Shown here piece by piece: positions 35,485 to 43,633 of a stretch of 64,000 nucleotides of DNA. Position 1 is the stretch's first letter, and every line of letters begins with the position of its first letter. The notes under the pieces are model-generated. The model saw nothing but the letters and a program-made list of their open reading frames with translations, did no database searches and was not told the DNA's origin. This DNA comes from Blastocatellia bacterium. Its GTDB lineage: Bacteria; Acidobacteriota; Blastocatellia; Chloracidobacteriales; Chloracidobacteriaceae. The stretch covers positions 1-64,000 of the forward strand of contig JAIBAN010000024.1 of assembly GCA_019695185.1 (NCBI GenBank), read 5' to 3'. The position numbers and the translations under genes are program-made.

Positions 35485-36815
35485 AAGGGCAACTCCAACC
35501 GGGCGCAACAACCGGGACCGGCGGCATTGTTTTCCAGGGTTAGGCTGCCGTGATGGGCTTCGGCAATCTGGCGGCTCAAAAACAGGCCGATGCCGGAACC
35601 ATTGGGTTTGGTGGTAAAAAATGGCACGAACAGATTGCCCGAATTGCTGATGCCGGGGCCGTTGTCAAGCACCTTCAATTCCACGAAACGACTCCGCCGG
35701 TACCACAAGACGACGACCTCCCCGGAGGTTTCCAGTACGGCATCCACGCCATTGCGAATCAGATTGATGAGAAGCTGCTCAAGCTGTTCGCGGTCTGCCT
35801 GCACCTGTAACGCCGGGCCACCCCGGACAGCCACGGAAAGGCGGGTTTCCAGACTGACAACCCGTTGGACCAGCGGTTCCAGGTCCAGGCTCACCGGACG
35901 GGGGGCCGGCAACCGGGTCAGCCGGGCATAGGCTGCCGTAAACCGGGATAAAGACTCCGCTCTGGAGGCAATCACGCCCAACCCCCGGCCCAAATCCTCT
36001 TCCCAATCGGAAGGCCGCTCCGGACGGGCCGCCACCGTGGCCAGGCTTCCGGCAATGGATTTGATGGGTGTCAGGGAATTGTTGATTTCGTGACCAAGCA
36101 CCCGCACCAACCGTTGCCAGGCCATGCGCTCCTCTTCCCGTAAGGAATCCTTCAAATCGGCAATCACCACCAGCACATGCGGCATTCCCTGCTGCCGAAA
36201 CGTGGTGCGCCGAATGCCCCAGCGTCCACTGCCGCCGGGAAAAGCCAATTCACTGACCCGGTTGTTCTCTCCGCGCAGGCACTCGGCCAAACCGAGTTCC
36301 TGCGCAGTCTGCCCCAGCAACCGCTCCACCGGTTGGGCCAGCAGGCGCTCTCCGGCAGGATTGGTCAAACGGAGCCGCTCCTCCTGGTCAAAAGTAAAAA
36401 TGGCAACCTCAATCACTTCCATCACTGACCGCAGCAGTGCGGTGGCTTCCAGTGCCCGCAGCCGTTGTTCGCGGAGCGTGTCGCTGAGGGCATTGATTTC
36501 CAGGTAGGCTTCCCCCAATGCATCCCCGCGCTGTGCTCCGCGTCCGCGCAGGGAAAAATCACCCTCGCGCAAGGCCGCCAGCAGGTTGGCAATCGTGTGC
36601 AGCGGATACACCACATGCTCACGCAGAGCCACCAGCCCCAGACCAAAGAGGGCCGGTAACAGAATGGTGCCGGTGATTTGTGCCTTGAAGGAAAAGCCAC
36701 CGCCCCACAGCAGACCCAGTGCGACCAGCAACCCTGGCAGTCCCGGCAGCAGGCTGAACCACCACAACCGGGCTTCAAACTGGATTCGCTCCGATTTATT
36801 TGTCTGCTGGTTCAT
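35472..36815 (-). CDS. Sensor histidine kinase (NtrY-like)
   Basis: A 447-residue kinase. Two membrane segments (LLPGLPGLLVALGLLWG and ITGTILLPALFGLGLVAL) lead into a HAMP-like region, a PAS-like domain (about 125-225), then the H-box VLGHEINNSLTPIKS, N-box LINLIRNGVDAVLE, DNGPGI and the GSGIGLFLS loop. It should phosphorylate the NtrC-type regulator encoded just upstream (30 bp). ATG 36815 is preferred over TTG 36830. The last residues NQD and the TGA come from a CAGGACTGA heptamer unit. Confidence 0.9.
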   Translation of the reverse strand: MNQQTNKSERIQFEARLWWFSLLPGLPGLLVALGLLWGGGFSFKAQITGTILLPALFGLGLVALREHVVYPLHTIANLLAALREGDFSLRGRGAQRGDALGEAYLEINALSDTLREQRLRALEATALLRSVMEVIEVAIFTFDQEERLRLTNPAGERLLAQPVERLLGQTAQELGLAECLRGENNRVSELAFPGGSGRWGIRRTTFRQQGMPHVLVVIADLKDSLREEERMAWQRLVRVLGHEINNSLTPIKSIAGSLATVAARPERPSDWEEDLGRGLGVIASRAESLSRFTAAYARLTRLPAPRPVSLDLEPLVQRVVSLETRLSVAVRGGPALQVQADREQLEQLLINLIRNGVDAVLETSGEVVVLWYRRSRFVELKVLDNGPGISNSGNLFVPFFTTKPNGSGIGLFLSRQIAEAHHGSLTLENNAAGPGCCARLELPLNQD

Positions 36816-36845
36816 GGCCTTTTCGAACAAGGAGAAGTAAAGAAA

Positions 36846-38225
36846 TTAGATGTTATAGCGTTGCAGCCGCCGATAGAGCGCGCTCCGGCTGAGTCCCAGC
36901 AAGGTTGCGGCCTGCGAAACATTGCCCTGGAACCGGGCCAGGGCTTTTTGAATGAGAACGGCTTCGACTTCCTCCAGACTCAATTCTTCCAGCCGGTGGG
37001 GATGGTTCTGGTGCGGCAGCAACCCCAGGTCTGCCACCCTGATGACGGATTCCCTGGCCATTAAAACCGCCCGTTCCATGGTGTGGTCCAGTTCCCGGAC
37101 ATTTCCCGGCCAAGGATGGGCTTCCAGCATCCGGGCAGCTTCCGGTTCGATTCCCGCCAGATTTTTTCGGTAGTGAAGTGCATGACGGCGCAAAAAATGC
37201 TCGGCCAAGAGGCGAATGTCCTCCCGCCGCTCACGCAAGGGCGGGATGTGCAGTTCGACCGTGTTCAGGCGGAAAAGCAAATCCTGGCGGAACCGGCCCG
37301 CCGCAACCTCGGCCCTGACATCGGCATTGGTGGCGGAAAGAATCCGTACTTTGACTTTCTGGGTTTTGGAAGCCCCCACCCGTTCAAATTCGCCGGTTTC
37401 AAGCACCCGAAGCAGTTTGGCCTGCTGTGACAGCGGCAGATTGGCAATTTCGTCCAGCAAGAGCGTCCCCAGGTCAGCCATCTCAAACCGTCCAATGCGG
37501 TCGCTTTTGGCATCGGTAAATGCGCCTTTGACATGGCCGAAAAACTCGCTTTCAAACAGTCCTTCGGAAATGCCTCCCAGATTGACCGTGACCAGTGGTT
37601 TGTGGGAACGGTGCGAGACGCGGTGCAGGTAGCGGGCAATCAGACTCTTGCCCGTCCCGTTTTCACCCGTAATCAAAACATTGGCATCCGCCGGGCCAAT
37701 TCGTTCAATCAAGTCCCGCACAGGCTGGACGGCTGGGGAATTGCCAATCAGTTCGGGAAGTTCGGTGCCGGTCTGGTCCCGCCAGATTTGGTTTTCGGCT
37801 TCCAGTTTGTGACCTTTGCGCAAGGCCCGGCCAAGTTCGATTTGGGTTCGGACAATCGCCAGCAACCGTTGATTGTCCCAGGGTTTCTGGATGAAATCCC
37901 GTGCGCCCTGCCGCATGGCCTCGACCGCCAGTTCAACACTGCCCCAGGCCGTCATCACCACCACCGGCAACGTATCGTCCAACGCACGCAGGAGCGGCAG
38001 CAATTCCAGCCCTTCACGTCCGGACGTTGTGTCGCGGGTATAGTTCAAATCCATCAAAACCAAATCCACCGGCTGATTTTTGACTGTGGTGACAATGGCC
38101 TGGGGCGAATTGGCCGCCACCAGTTGAAATCCTTCGCTTTTGAGCAACAGCCGCAAGGCTTCCAACACATCGGGCTGGTCATCAGCCACCAGGATTCGGG
38201 AAATGGTTTCTTCAAAAGCTGGCAT
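36846..38225 (-). CDS. Sigma-54-dependent response regulator (NtrC family)
   Basis: A 459-residue activator. Receiver domain with phospho-acceptor Asp59 (VDLVLMDLN) and Lys in FIQKPW; AAA+ domain with Walker A GENGTGKS, the sigma-54 contact GAFTDAK, Walker B GTLLLDEIANLP and arginine finger region FRQDLLFRLN; Fis-type HTH at the end (GNVSQAATLLGLSRSALYRRLQRY). It is the expected activator of the sigma-54 promoter in front of the HlyD gene at the head of this block, which would make the operon autoregulated. Confidence 0.93.
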   Translation of the reverse strand: MPAFEETISRILVADDQPDVLEALRLLLKSEGFQLVAANSPQAIVTTVKNQPVDLVLMDLNYTRDTTSGREGLELLPLLRALDDTLPVVVMTAWGSVELAVEAMRQGARDFIQKPWDNQRLLAIVRTQIELGRALRKGHKLEAENQIWRDQTGTELPELIGNSPAVQPVRDLIERIGPADANVLITGENGTGKSLIARYLHRVSHRSHKPLVTVNLGGISEGLFESEFFGHVKGAFTDAKSDRIGRFEMADLGTLLLDEIANLPLSQQAKLLRVLETGEFERVGASKTQKVKVRILSATNADVRAEVAAGRFRQDLLFRLNTVELHIPPLRERREDIRLLAEHFLRRHALHYRKNLAGIEPEAARMLEAHPWPGNVRELDHTMERAVLMARESVIRVADLGLLPHQNHPHRLEELSLEEVEAVLIQKALARFQGNVSQAATLLGLSRSALYRRLQRYNI

Positions 38226-38254
38226 AATTTTCTTTAGGACAAAGGAACACTTTC

Positions 38255-38410
38255 AGGACTGAGGACTGAGGACTGAGGACCAGCTTCTTTCCATTCCTGA
38301 TGCCAAGCTGTTGAGTCGTATGGTCTGAACTGAAAGGCAATTTCGTTGCATGGCAGGTGAAAATAACTCAGTCCTCAGTTCTCAGTCCTCAGTCCCCAGT
38401 CCTCAACTCT
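38255..38410. repeat. GGACTGA heptamer inverted element
   Basis: Four GGACTGA units (38255-38281) face about six inverted TCAGTCC/TCAGTTC units (38367-38406) across a roughly 85-bp spacer. It fills the gap between the ADOP permease stop codon (38411) and the response regulator start. Confidence 0.88.
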
Positions 38411-40849
38411 TTACTCGTAGCGCAATGCCTGCATGGGGTCTATCTGCAAAGCCCGCAGAAATGGTATCACACAAGCCGTGACGCCGGTGCCTGCCAAAAC
38501 CACCAGGACAGCGGCAAAAGTCAAAGGGTCCGCCGGGCTGACCCCATAGAGCAGTTTGCCCAGCAGCCGACCGGCTCCCAGGGCCAAACCGGTTCCCACA
38601 AGGCTCCCCATCAAAATCAGCCTGACCCCTTCGCCCACCACCAGTTTCAAAATATCCTGGGCATCGGCCCCCAAAGCCAGCCGGATGCCGATTTCGCGGG
38701 TTCGCTGGCTGACCGAATAGGAAATCACCCCGTACAGCCCAATCAGGGAGAGGGTCAACGCCAACACCCCCATGACGCCCAACAGGCTGGCGGCAATCCG
38801 CGACGGGAACAAGGCCCCCTGAATACTCTCACGGAAGGTTCTTTTTTCAAAAATAGTCAAATTCGGATCCACCGCTTTGAGGGATTGCTGGGCCAACTCC
38901 AGTGCAGTCGCAGAGTCCAGCCTGGTTTTGAGAACCAGACTGTAGGTTGAACGATAATTTTGTGCAGCGGGCAGGAACATAAATGGCTGATGCGCCTCGT
39001 TCAGGGCTTTGTATTTGATATCCGTTGCCACTCCAATCACCTCCACCGGTGTTTTGCCCAGAAAAATCCGCTTTCCAAGAGCATTTCCCTGGGGCCAATA
39101 GCGTGCTGCCATCGTTCGGTTGATAATCACCACCGGCGGAGTGGAATCGGTGTCGGAATCGGAAAAATCCCGACCCTGTTCAATTGGTATTCCCAAAGTG
39201 GCAAAATAACCAGGGGACACCACTTCATAGATGGTAATCATATTTTCACCTGGCGGTGGGTTATATCCTTCAATCTGAATAAATGAAGAACTGTTTCCCC
39301 CCAAACTGAGTGGCAGACGGCGGGTCAGGCAGGCATGTTCCACGCCGGGCCGGGTTCGGATGTCTTCCAGTACGCGCTGGCAAAACACCTGCCCACGGGC
39401 TTCGTCATATCCGTTTGAAAAAAGATCGAAAGTTGCAAAAACCTGATTGGAAACCTGGAATCCGGGATTGGCAGTTTGGGATTTGTGCAGACTGCGCAGG
39501 AACAATCCGGCGCAAACCAGAGTCACAATCGTCAAAGCCACCTGCCCGATGACCAACAGATTCCGCAGAGATGCCTTTTTTCCGGTCATGGAAAGCGAGC
39601 CGGCTTCGTCCTTGAGCGTGGTCGCCAAATCGGTTTTGGTCGCCTGAAGCGCCGGAGCCAACCCGAACAAAATGCCGGTCATACAGGTCAGCAGCAGGGA
39701 AAAAACCAGAACCTGCCGGTCCAGCCCCAGTTCAAACCGAACCGTGTAATTGACGGGTGGAATGAACCACATCAAGGTGTCAGCCGCCCAAAAAGCCAGC
39801 AACAGACCCAGCCCTCCTCCCAACCAGGCCAATACCAGACTTTCCGTCAGCAATTGCCGGAGTACCCGCCAGCGCCCGGCTCCCAATGCCAGCCGGATGC
39901 CGATTTCCCGGCGTCGGCTGCTGGCCCGTGAGAGCAACAGATTGGCAACATTGGCGCAGGAAATCAGTAAAACCAGCCCCACGACTCCTAACAAAGTCAG
40001 CAGAACCGGGCTCAGACGTTTTTCAATTCCATTGGGAGACTCGCTTGGATAATAAGCCGTGATTTGAAAGGAATCATCACTGCTGCGCTTTTGGGCCAGT
40101 TGCACCGACAGCACGTTCAGATTGGCCTGCGCCTGCGCCAGTGAAACACCGGGTTTGAGCCGCCCCATCATGTTCAGCCAGCGCGAAGTGCGCCCCGTCA
40201 AGGCACCATCCAGAGGAAAAACCGCCTCCTGCATCATAATGGGAACCCAGACATCACAGACCAGCCCGGTGTAGGTCCCGCTGAAATCCCTGGGGGCCAC
40301 GCCCACCACCGTGAAGGGATGGCGGTTCAAATGGATGGTTTGTCCAATCACATTGGGGTTGGCTCCCATCCGGGTTTGCCAAAACCCGTAACTGATGACC
40401 ACGACCGGGACGGCATTTGGTTTTTGGTCTTCTTCGGGCCGGAATGCCCGCCCCACAGCCGGCCTCACTCCCAGCACCTCAAAATAGTTTCCCGACACCA
40501 GGTTTCCGGTAATCCGGTCGGTCTGGGCTCCCTGCCCGACTGCCAACGAGGAAATCATCCGATAGACCATTACCCCGGCCAGCGTTTGGTTTCCGTCCCG
40601 AATGTCCTGATAGTCCGGAAACGAAATTGACAGCCCTTCGGTATTCCGGATGGTCCCGCACAGGTCAATCATCTCGTGGGGCGCAGTCACTCCCGGCAAG
40701 GGGCGCAGCAAAAGGGCTTTAATCCAGGTATAAATCGTGGTGTTGGCACCGATTCCAAGTGCAATCGAAAGGACGGCCAAGGCCGTCATTCCCGGAGTTT
40801 TCCGCATCATGCGGAAGCTGAAGCGAATGTCCTGCCAAAGTGTTTTCAT
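38411..40849 (-). CDS. MacB-like permease of the ADOP family
   Basis: An 812-residue ABC permease with the duplicated FtsX arrangement seen in acidobacterial 'ADOP' proteins. MKTLWQDIRFSFRMMRKTPGM opens it. Segments LAVLSIALGIGANTTIYTWI, VLLTLLGVVGLVLLISCANVANLL, SREIGIRLALGAGRWRVLRQ (here SRRREIGIRLALGAGRW), and the C-terminal block YSVSQRTREIGIRLALGA to FLRALQIDPMQALRYE show two MacB core/FtsX units. It would form the inner membrane part of an efflux or mechanotransmission pump with the ATPase and adaptor encoded just upstream. ATG 40849 is chosen; upstream codons come from repeat DNA. Confidence 0.88.
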   Translation of the reverse strand: MKTLWQDIRFSFRMMRKTPGMTALAVLSIALGIGANTTIYTWIKALLLRPLPGVTAPHEMIDLCGTIRNTEGLSISFPDYQDIRDGNQTLAGVMVYRMISSLAVGQGAQTDRITGNLVSGNYFEVLGVRPAVGRAFRPEEDQKPNAVPVVVISYGFWQTRMGANPNVIGQTIHLNRHPFTVVGVAPRDFSGTYTGLVCDVWVPIMMQEAVFPLDGALTGRTSRWLNMMGRLKPGVSLAQAQANLNVLSVQLAQKRSSDDSFQITAYYPSESPNGIEKRLSPVLLTLLGVVGLVLLISCANVANLLLSRASSRRREIGIRLALGAGRWRVLRQLLTESLVLAWLGGGLGLLLAFWAADTLMWFIPPVNYTVRFELGLDRQVLVFSLLLTCMTGILFGLAPALQATKTDLATTLKDEAGSLSMTGKKASLRNLLVIGQVALTIVTLVCAGLFLRSLHKSQTANPGFQVSNQVFATFDLFSNGYDEARGQVFCQRVLEDIRTRPGVEHACLTRRLPLSLGGNSSSFIQIEGYNPPPGENMITIYEVVSPGYFATLGIPIEQGRDFSDSDTDSTPPVVIINRTMAARYWPQGNALGKRIFLGKTPVEVIGVATDIKYKALNEAHQPFMFLPAAQNYRSTYSLVLKTRLDSATALELAQQSLKAVDPNLTIFEKRTFRESIQGALFPSRIAASLLGVMGVLALTLSLIGLYGVISYSVSQRTREIGIRLALGADAQDILKLVVGEGVRLILMGSLVGTGLALGAGRLLGKLLYGVSPADPLTFAAVLVVLAGTGVTACVIPFLRALQIDPMQALRYE

Positions 40850-40865
40850 AAGGATTCTCTGTGCT

Positions 40866-40973
40866 GGAGGGCTGAGGATTGAGGACCGAAGAGACAAACC
40901 ATTTTGCAACACAGACAGATAACCAGCCTGTTTGTTTTCCTCAGTCCTCAGTCCTCAGTCCTCAGTCCTGGGG
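40866..40973. repeat. GGACTGA heptamer inverted element overlapping a gene end
   Basis: About three degenerate units (40866-40890) face five inverted units (40939-40973) across about 48 bp. The inverted array forms the last codons and the stop of the ABC ATPase gene. Confidence 0.8.
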
Positions 40974-41655
40974 TTTTCCATTCCTCCACAATCCGCCCGT
41001 CAAACATCGAAATCGTCCGGTCGGCATAGCGGGCATAGCGCGGGTCATGCGTGACCATGCACAAAGTGGTGCCGTTTCGGTGTAAATCCCGCAGCAGTTC
41101 CATGACGGCCTCGCCATTGTTGGAATCAAGGTTTCCCGTCGGTTCATCGGCCAGCAGGATGGAAGGGTTGCCAACCAGCGCACGGGCCACGGCAACCCGT
41201 TGCTGTTGACCGCCGGAAAGCTGGGCCGGATAGTGTTTCAACCGATGCGCCATGCCGACTTTTTCCAGAGCTTCCAGTGTCCGCCGGGAACGTTCTGCCG
41301 CCGGGGTCTTTCCGTAGGTCAACGGCAGTTCCACATTTTCATAAACCGTCAAATCGCCAATCAGATTGAAAGCCTGAAAGATAAATCCGATTTCGCGGTT
41401 GCGGACCTGGGCCCGGCTTGAAAGCGGAAGCCCCGCCACGGATTGACCATTGAGCGTGTAGGTTCCTTCCGTGGGCGTGTCGAGCAACCCCAGAATCGAA
41501 AGCAGCGTGGACTTGCCGCATCCGGAAGGTCCCGAAATGGAAAGAAACTCGCCAGCCTGAATTTCCAGATGGATGCCTTCCAGTGCGCGGGTTTCAATTT
41601 CATCGGTGAAGAACTTTTTCGTTACCTGGTTCAGTTTGATAAGTGGTGTAGCCAT
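40948..41655 (-). CDS. ABC transporter ATP-binding protein (MacB/LolD type)
   Basis: A 235-residue ATPase. Walker A SGPSGCGKSTLLSIL, Q-loop FIFQAFNL, signature LSGGQQQRVAVARAL, Walker B ILLADEPTGNLDS and H-loop MVTHDPRYARYADR are intact. It should power the ADOP permease encoded 98 bp downstream. The ATG at 41655 has no ribosome site; the leader is a GGACTGA-family array. The C-terminal GLRTED plus stop is encoded by the same repeat family (GGACTGAGGACTGAGGACTGA), so the protein tail was rebuilt by repeat DNA. Confidence 0.92.
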   Translation of the reverse strand: MATPLIKLNQVTKKFFTDEIETRALEGIHLEIQAGEFLSISGPSGCGKSTLLSILGLLDTPTEGTYTLNGQSVAGLPLSSRAQVRNREIGFIFQAFNLIGDLTVYENVELPLTYGKTPAAERSRRTLEALEKVGMAHRLKHYPAQLSGGQQQRVAVARALVGNPSILLADEPTGNLDSNNGEAVMELLRDLHRNGTTLCMVTHDPRYARYADRTISMFDGRIVEEWKTPGLRTED

Positions 41656-41662
41656 ATTTTTT

Positions 41663-41716
41663 TCAGGACTGAGGACTGAAGACTGAGGACTGAGGACTGA
41701 GGACTGAGGGCCGAGT
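41663..41716. repeat. GGACTGA heptamer array
   Basis: Seven near-perfect units in tandem, lying directly before the ATPase start codon (on its strand they form the leader). No clear opposing array lies within the 121-bp gap; the next inverted units are past the gene at 40939-40973. Confidence 0.85.
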
Positions 41717-41776
41717 TGATACTCCTGGCCTCAGCTATGCTTCTGTCATAATCATTGGACACACATGGTTGAAGGG

Positions 41777-43030
41777 TCACTTGAGCTGAATCCGGTCACT
41801 GGTATCCCAGGCCGACATGTCGGACAAAATGACCCGGTCACCTTCCTGGAGGCCCTCCAGGATTTCAACTGTATCAACCGAGTTACGGCCCAGTTTAACC
41901 TTGGTGCGGGCGGCAAACTGCCCTTCCCGGTCTAACTTCATGAGGCTCAGAGCGGCTTGTTCCTGGCTGAAAACCGGACGCCCGACAAACAGCACCTGTC
42001 GCAACCGTTCCAGCTCAATGGTTCCATCCACGGTCAAATCCGGACGTGCGCCTTTGGGCAGTTCTCCTGTGAGGACGACATCCACCGTGACGGTTCCCTG
42101 TTGCACAGCCGGGTCAACCCGCGCCACGCTGCCGGAAATCATGCCGTTCCGGGTGTCAATCAAGGCGGTCAGCCCGACGGCAATGTCTCTCGCCTGCGTT
42201 TCCGGAATTTTGACCTGCGCTTTCAGGCGGGCGGGGTTTGCCACTTTAGCCAACAAGGTTCCCTGAGCAACCTGCTGGCCGACTTCGACCGGAATCTGTT
42301 GGACCACCCCGGCAATGCCTGCCCGAACTTGCAAAGCTGCCACTTTGCTGCGGTTCAAGGTCAACAATGCTTTCAACTGTTCAATCCGGGCCTGCTGTAC
42401 CTCCAGTTGAGGTTGCACCGAATCGGTGGCGATAGCCAGCCGTTGTTCTTCGATATAAGCCCGGTTTTGCAGTTCTTCGGCAGTTACTTTGGATATTTTC
42501 CGGCTCAGAGGACTGACCAGCCCTTGTTTAGCCAGTTCCTCGTCCGCATCCGCCCGCAGCCGGGCCTGACTCGATTCGGCGGCAACTTTGGCGGCCACGG
42601 CCTTTTGGTCGAGTTTAGAGCTTTCCAGCCGGACCCGAAGGTTTTGATATTCGGCTGCGGCAGCCCGCAGTTGAAATTCCGTATCCACCACAGCCTGTTC
42701 CTTTTCCGGATTGGTCAGTTCGACCAGCACCGTTTCAGGTTTCACCGTCGTGCCCGGTCGCACCAGAATCCGCTCCACCCGGCTTTCACCAGGAGCCGGA
42801 ATCCAGCGGATTTCCTCCGGGACAAGCGTGCCAATGCCCCGAACCTGGCGGAGCATGTCACCACGCTTCACGCTGTCAATCCAGACGGCGGAACGGTTCA
42901 CCGCCGGTGCAGCCGGCTTGAGGCGGGCCAGTCCGCTGGCAGCGCCAGCCACCAGCAAACATCCAGCTACAAGATACAAACTGAAACGAAGGGCGCGGTT
43001 TCGATTGTGCGTCAGGCGTGGAATATCCAT
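41777..43030 (-). CDS. HlyD/RND-type periplasmic adaptor protein
   Basis: A 417-residue membrane-fusion protein. One N-terminal membrane anchor (LRFSLYLVAGCLLVAGAASGLA), a lipoyl-like half motif (GIGTLVPEEIRWIPAPGESRVERILVRPGTTV), a long coiled-coil hairpin (about 105-215), the second half AGIAGVVQQIPVEVGQQVAQGTLLAKVAN, then the beta-barrel region. It should bridge the ABC ATPase/ADOP permease to an outer membrane channel; no TolC gene is in the window. AGGAG lies seven bases before the ATG, and a sigma-54 promoter ends 14 bases before it. Confidence 0.9.
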   Translation of the reverse strand: MDIPRLTHNRNRALRFSLYLVAGCLLVAGAASGLARLKPAAPAVNRSAVWIDSVKRGDMLRQVRGIGTLVPEEIRWIPAPGESRVERILVRPGTTVKPETVLVELTNPEKEQAVVDTEFQLRAAAAEYQNLRVRLESSKLDQKAVAAKVAAESSQARLRADADEELAKQGLVSPLSRKISKVTAEELQNRAYIEEQRLAIATDSVQPQLEVQQARIEQLKALLTLNRSKVAALQVRAGIAGVVQQIPVEVGQQVAQGTLLAKVANPARLKAQVKIPETQARDIAVGLTALIDTRNGMISGSVARVDPAVQQGTVTVDVVLTGELPKGARPDLTVDGTIELERLRQVLFVGRPVFSQEQAALSLMKLDREGQFAARTKVKLGRNSVDTVEILEGLQEGDRVILSDMSAWDTSDRIQLK

Positions 43031-43053
43031 GTGGTTTCTCCTGGCTACTCAAA

Positions 43054-43072
43054 GGGCAAGCGCTGTGCCAGG
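43054..43072 (-). promoter_or_regulatory. Sigma-54 promoter of the HlyD-ABC-ADOP-NtrC-NtrY block
   Basis: On the minus strand the sequence reads CCTGGCACAGCGCTTGCCC. TGGCAC and TTGC match the -24 and -12 elements, and the invariant GG and GC are 12 bases apart as required. Predicted transcription start is near 43044, giving a 14-nt leader that still contains the AGGAG ribosome site of the adaptor gene. The operon itself encodes a sigma-54 activator with an intact GAFTDA motif. Confidence 0.82.
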
Positions 43073-43094
43073 AAATCGATCACCCCTCCCTTGG

Positions 43095-43118
43095 TTGCGA
43101 AAAACCCTTATTCCGCAA
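43095..43118. promoter_or_regulatory. Candidate activator binding dyad
   Basis: TTGCG and CGCAA are separated by 14 bp, a dyad centred about 62 bases upstream of the predicted sigma-54 start site. Size and spacing suit an NtrC-family activator site, but a single half-conserved dyad can arise by chance. Confidence 0.35.
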
Positions 43119-43301
43119 GGATTTTCACACCTCAGCCGCCCATCAACGGCTCACTGCCCGGCGCTCTTCATGAAAAGGAACGTGTTCGTTTTTGGGAAAA
43201 TCAAATCCCATTTGTGAGACGAAACGGAACGAGCCTCCGCTAAGACAATCCTCGAAAGCAGTCCATGCAGGGTTCTTCCCGGAAAAATTCAAAAAAAGTC
43301 G

Positions 43302-43330
43302 TTGACGGGATGGGGAAAGCCGTGTACAGT
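43302..43330 (+). promoter_or_regulatory. Sigma-70 type promoter of tRNA-Glu
   Basis: TTGACG (43302-43307) and TACAGT (43325-43330) are spaced by exactly 17 bp. The expected start lies about 25 bases before the tRNA. This is the clearest housekeeping promoter seen in the window. Confidence 0.75.
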
Positions 43331-43362
43331 TCCGCGCTTCGAACACACCCCCTTTTTCGTAT

Positions 43363-43435
<73 letters not shown>

Positions 43436-43441
43436 TTCAAA

Positions 43442-43474
43442 ACCGTCAGCGACAGGCTCGCTGGCGGTTTTTTT
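43442..43474 (+). terminator. Intrinsic terminator of tRNA-Glu
   Basis: An 11-bp stem (43442-43452 with 43458-43468, one G-T pair) with a five-base loop CAGGC runs directly into seven T. Strong and correctly placed after the tRNA. Confidence 0.92.
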
Positions 43475-43633
43475 ATTTCCGGCAACCAGCGCTGAAGGGA
43501 AACCACAAGCTGCAATTGCTCCCAAGTGTGGTACAAATATCAGCCTGCACCATGCAACCAACGTACTGTCTGTTCGGAACAAACCGGCAGCCGGAGCGTG
43601 CAAGGCGTTCGTGGTACGTGATTGGAGCTTTTT

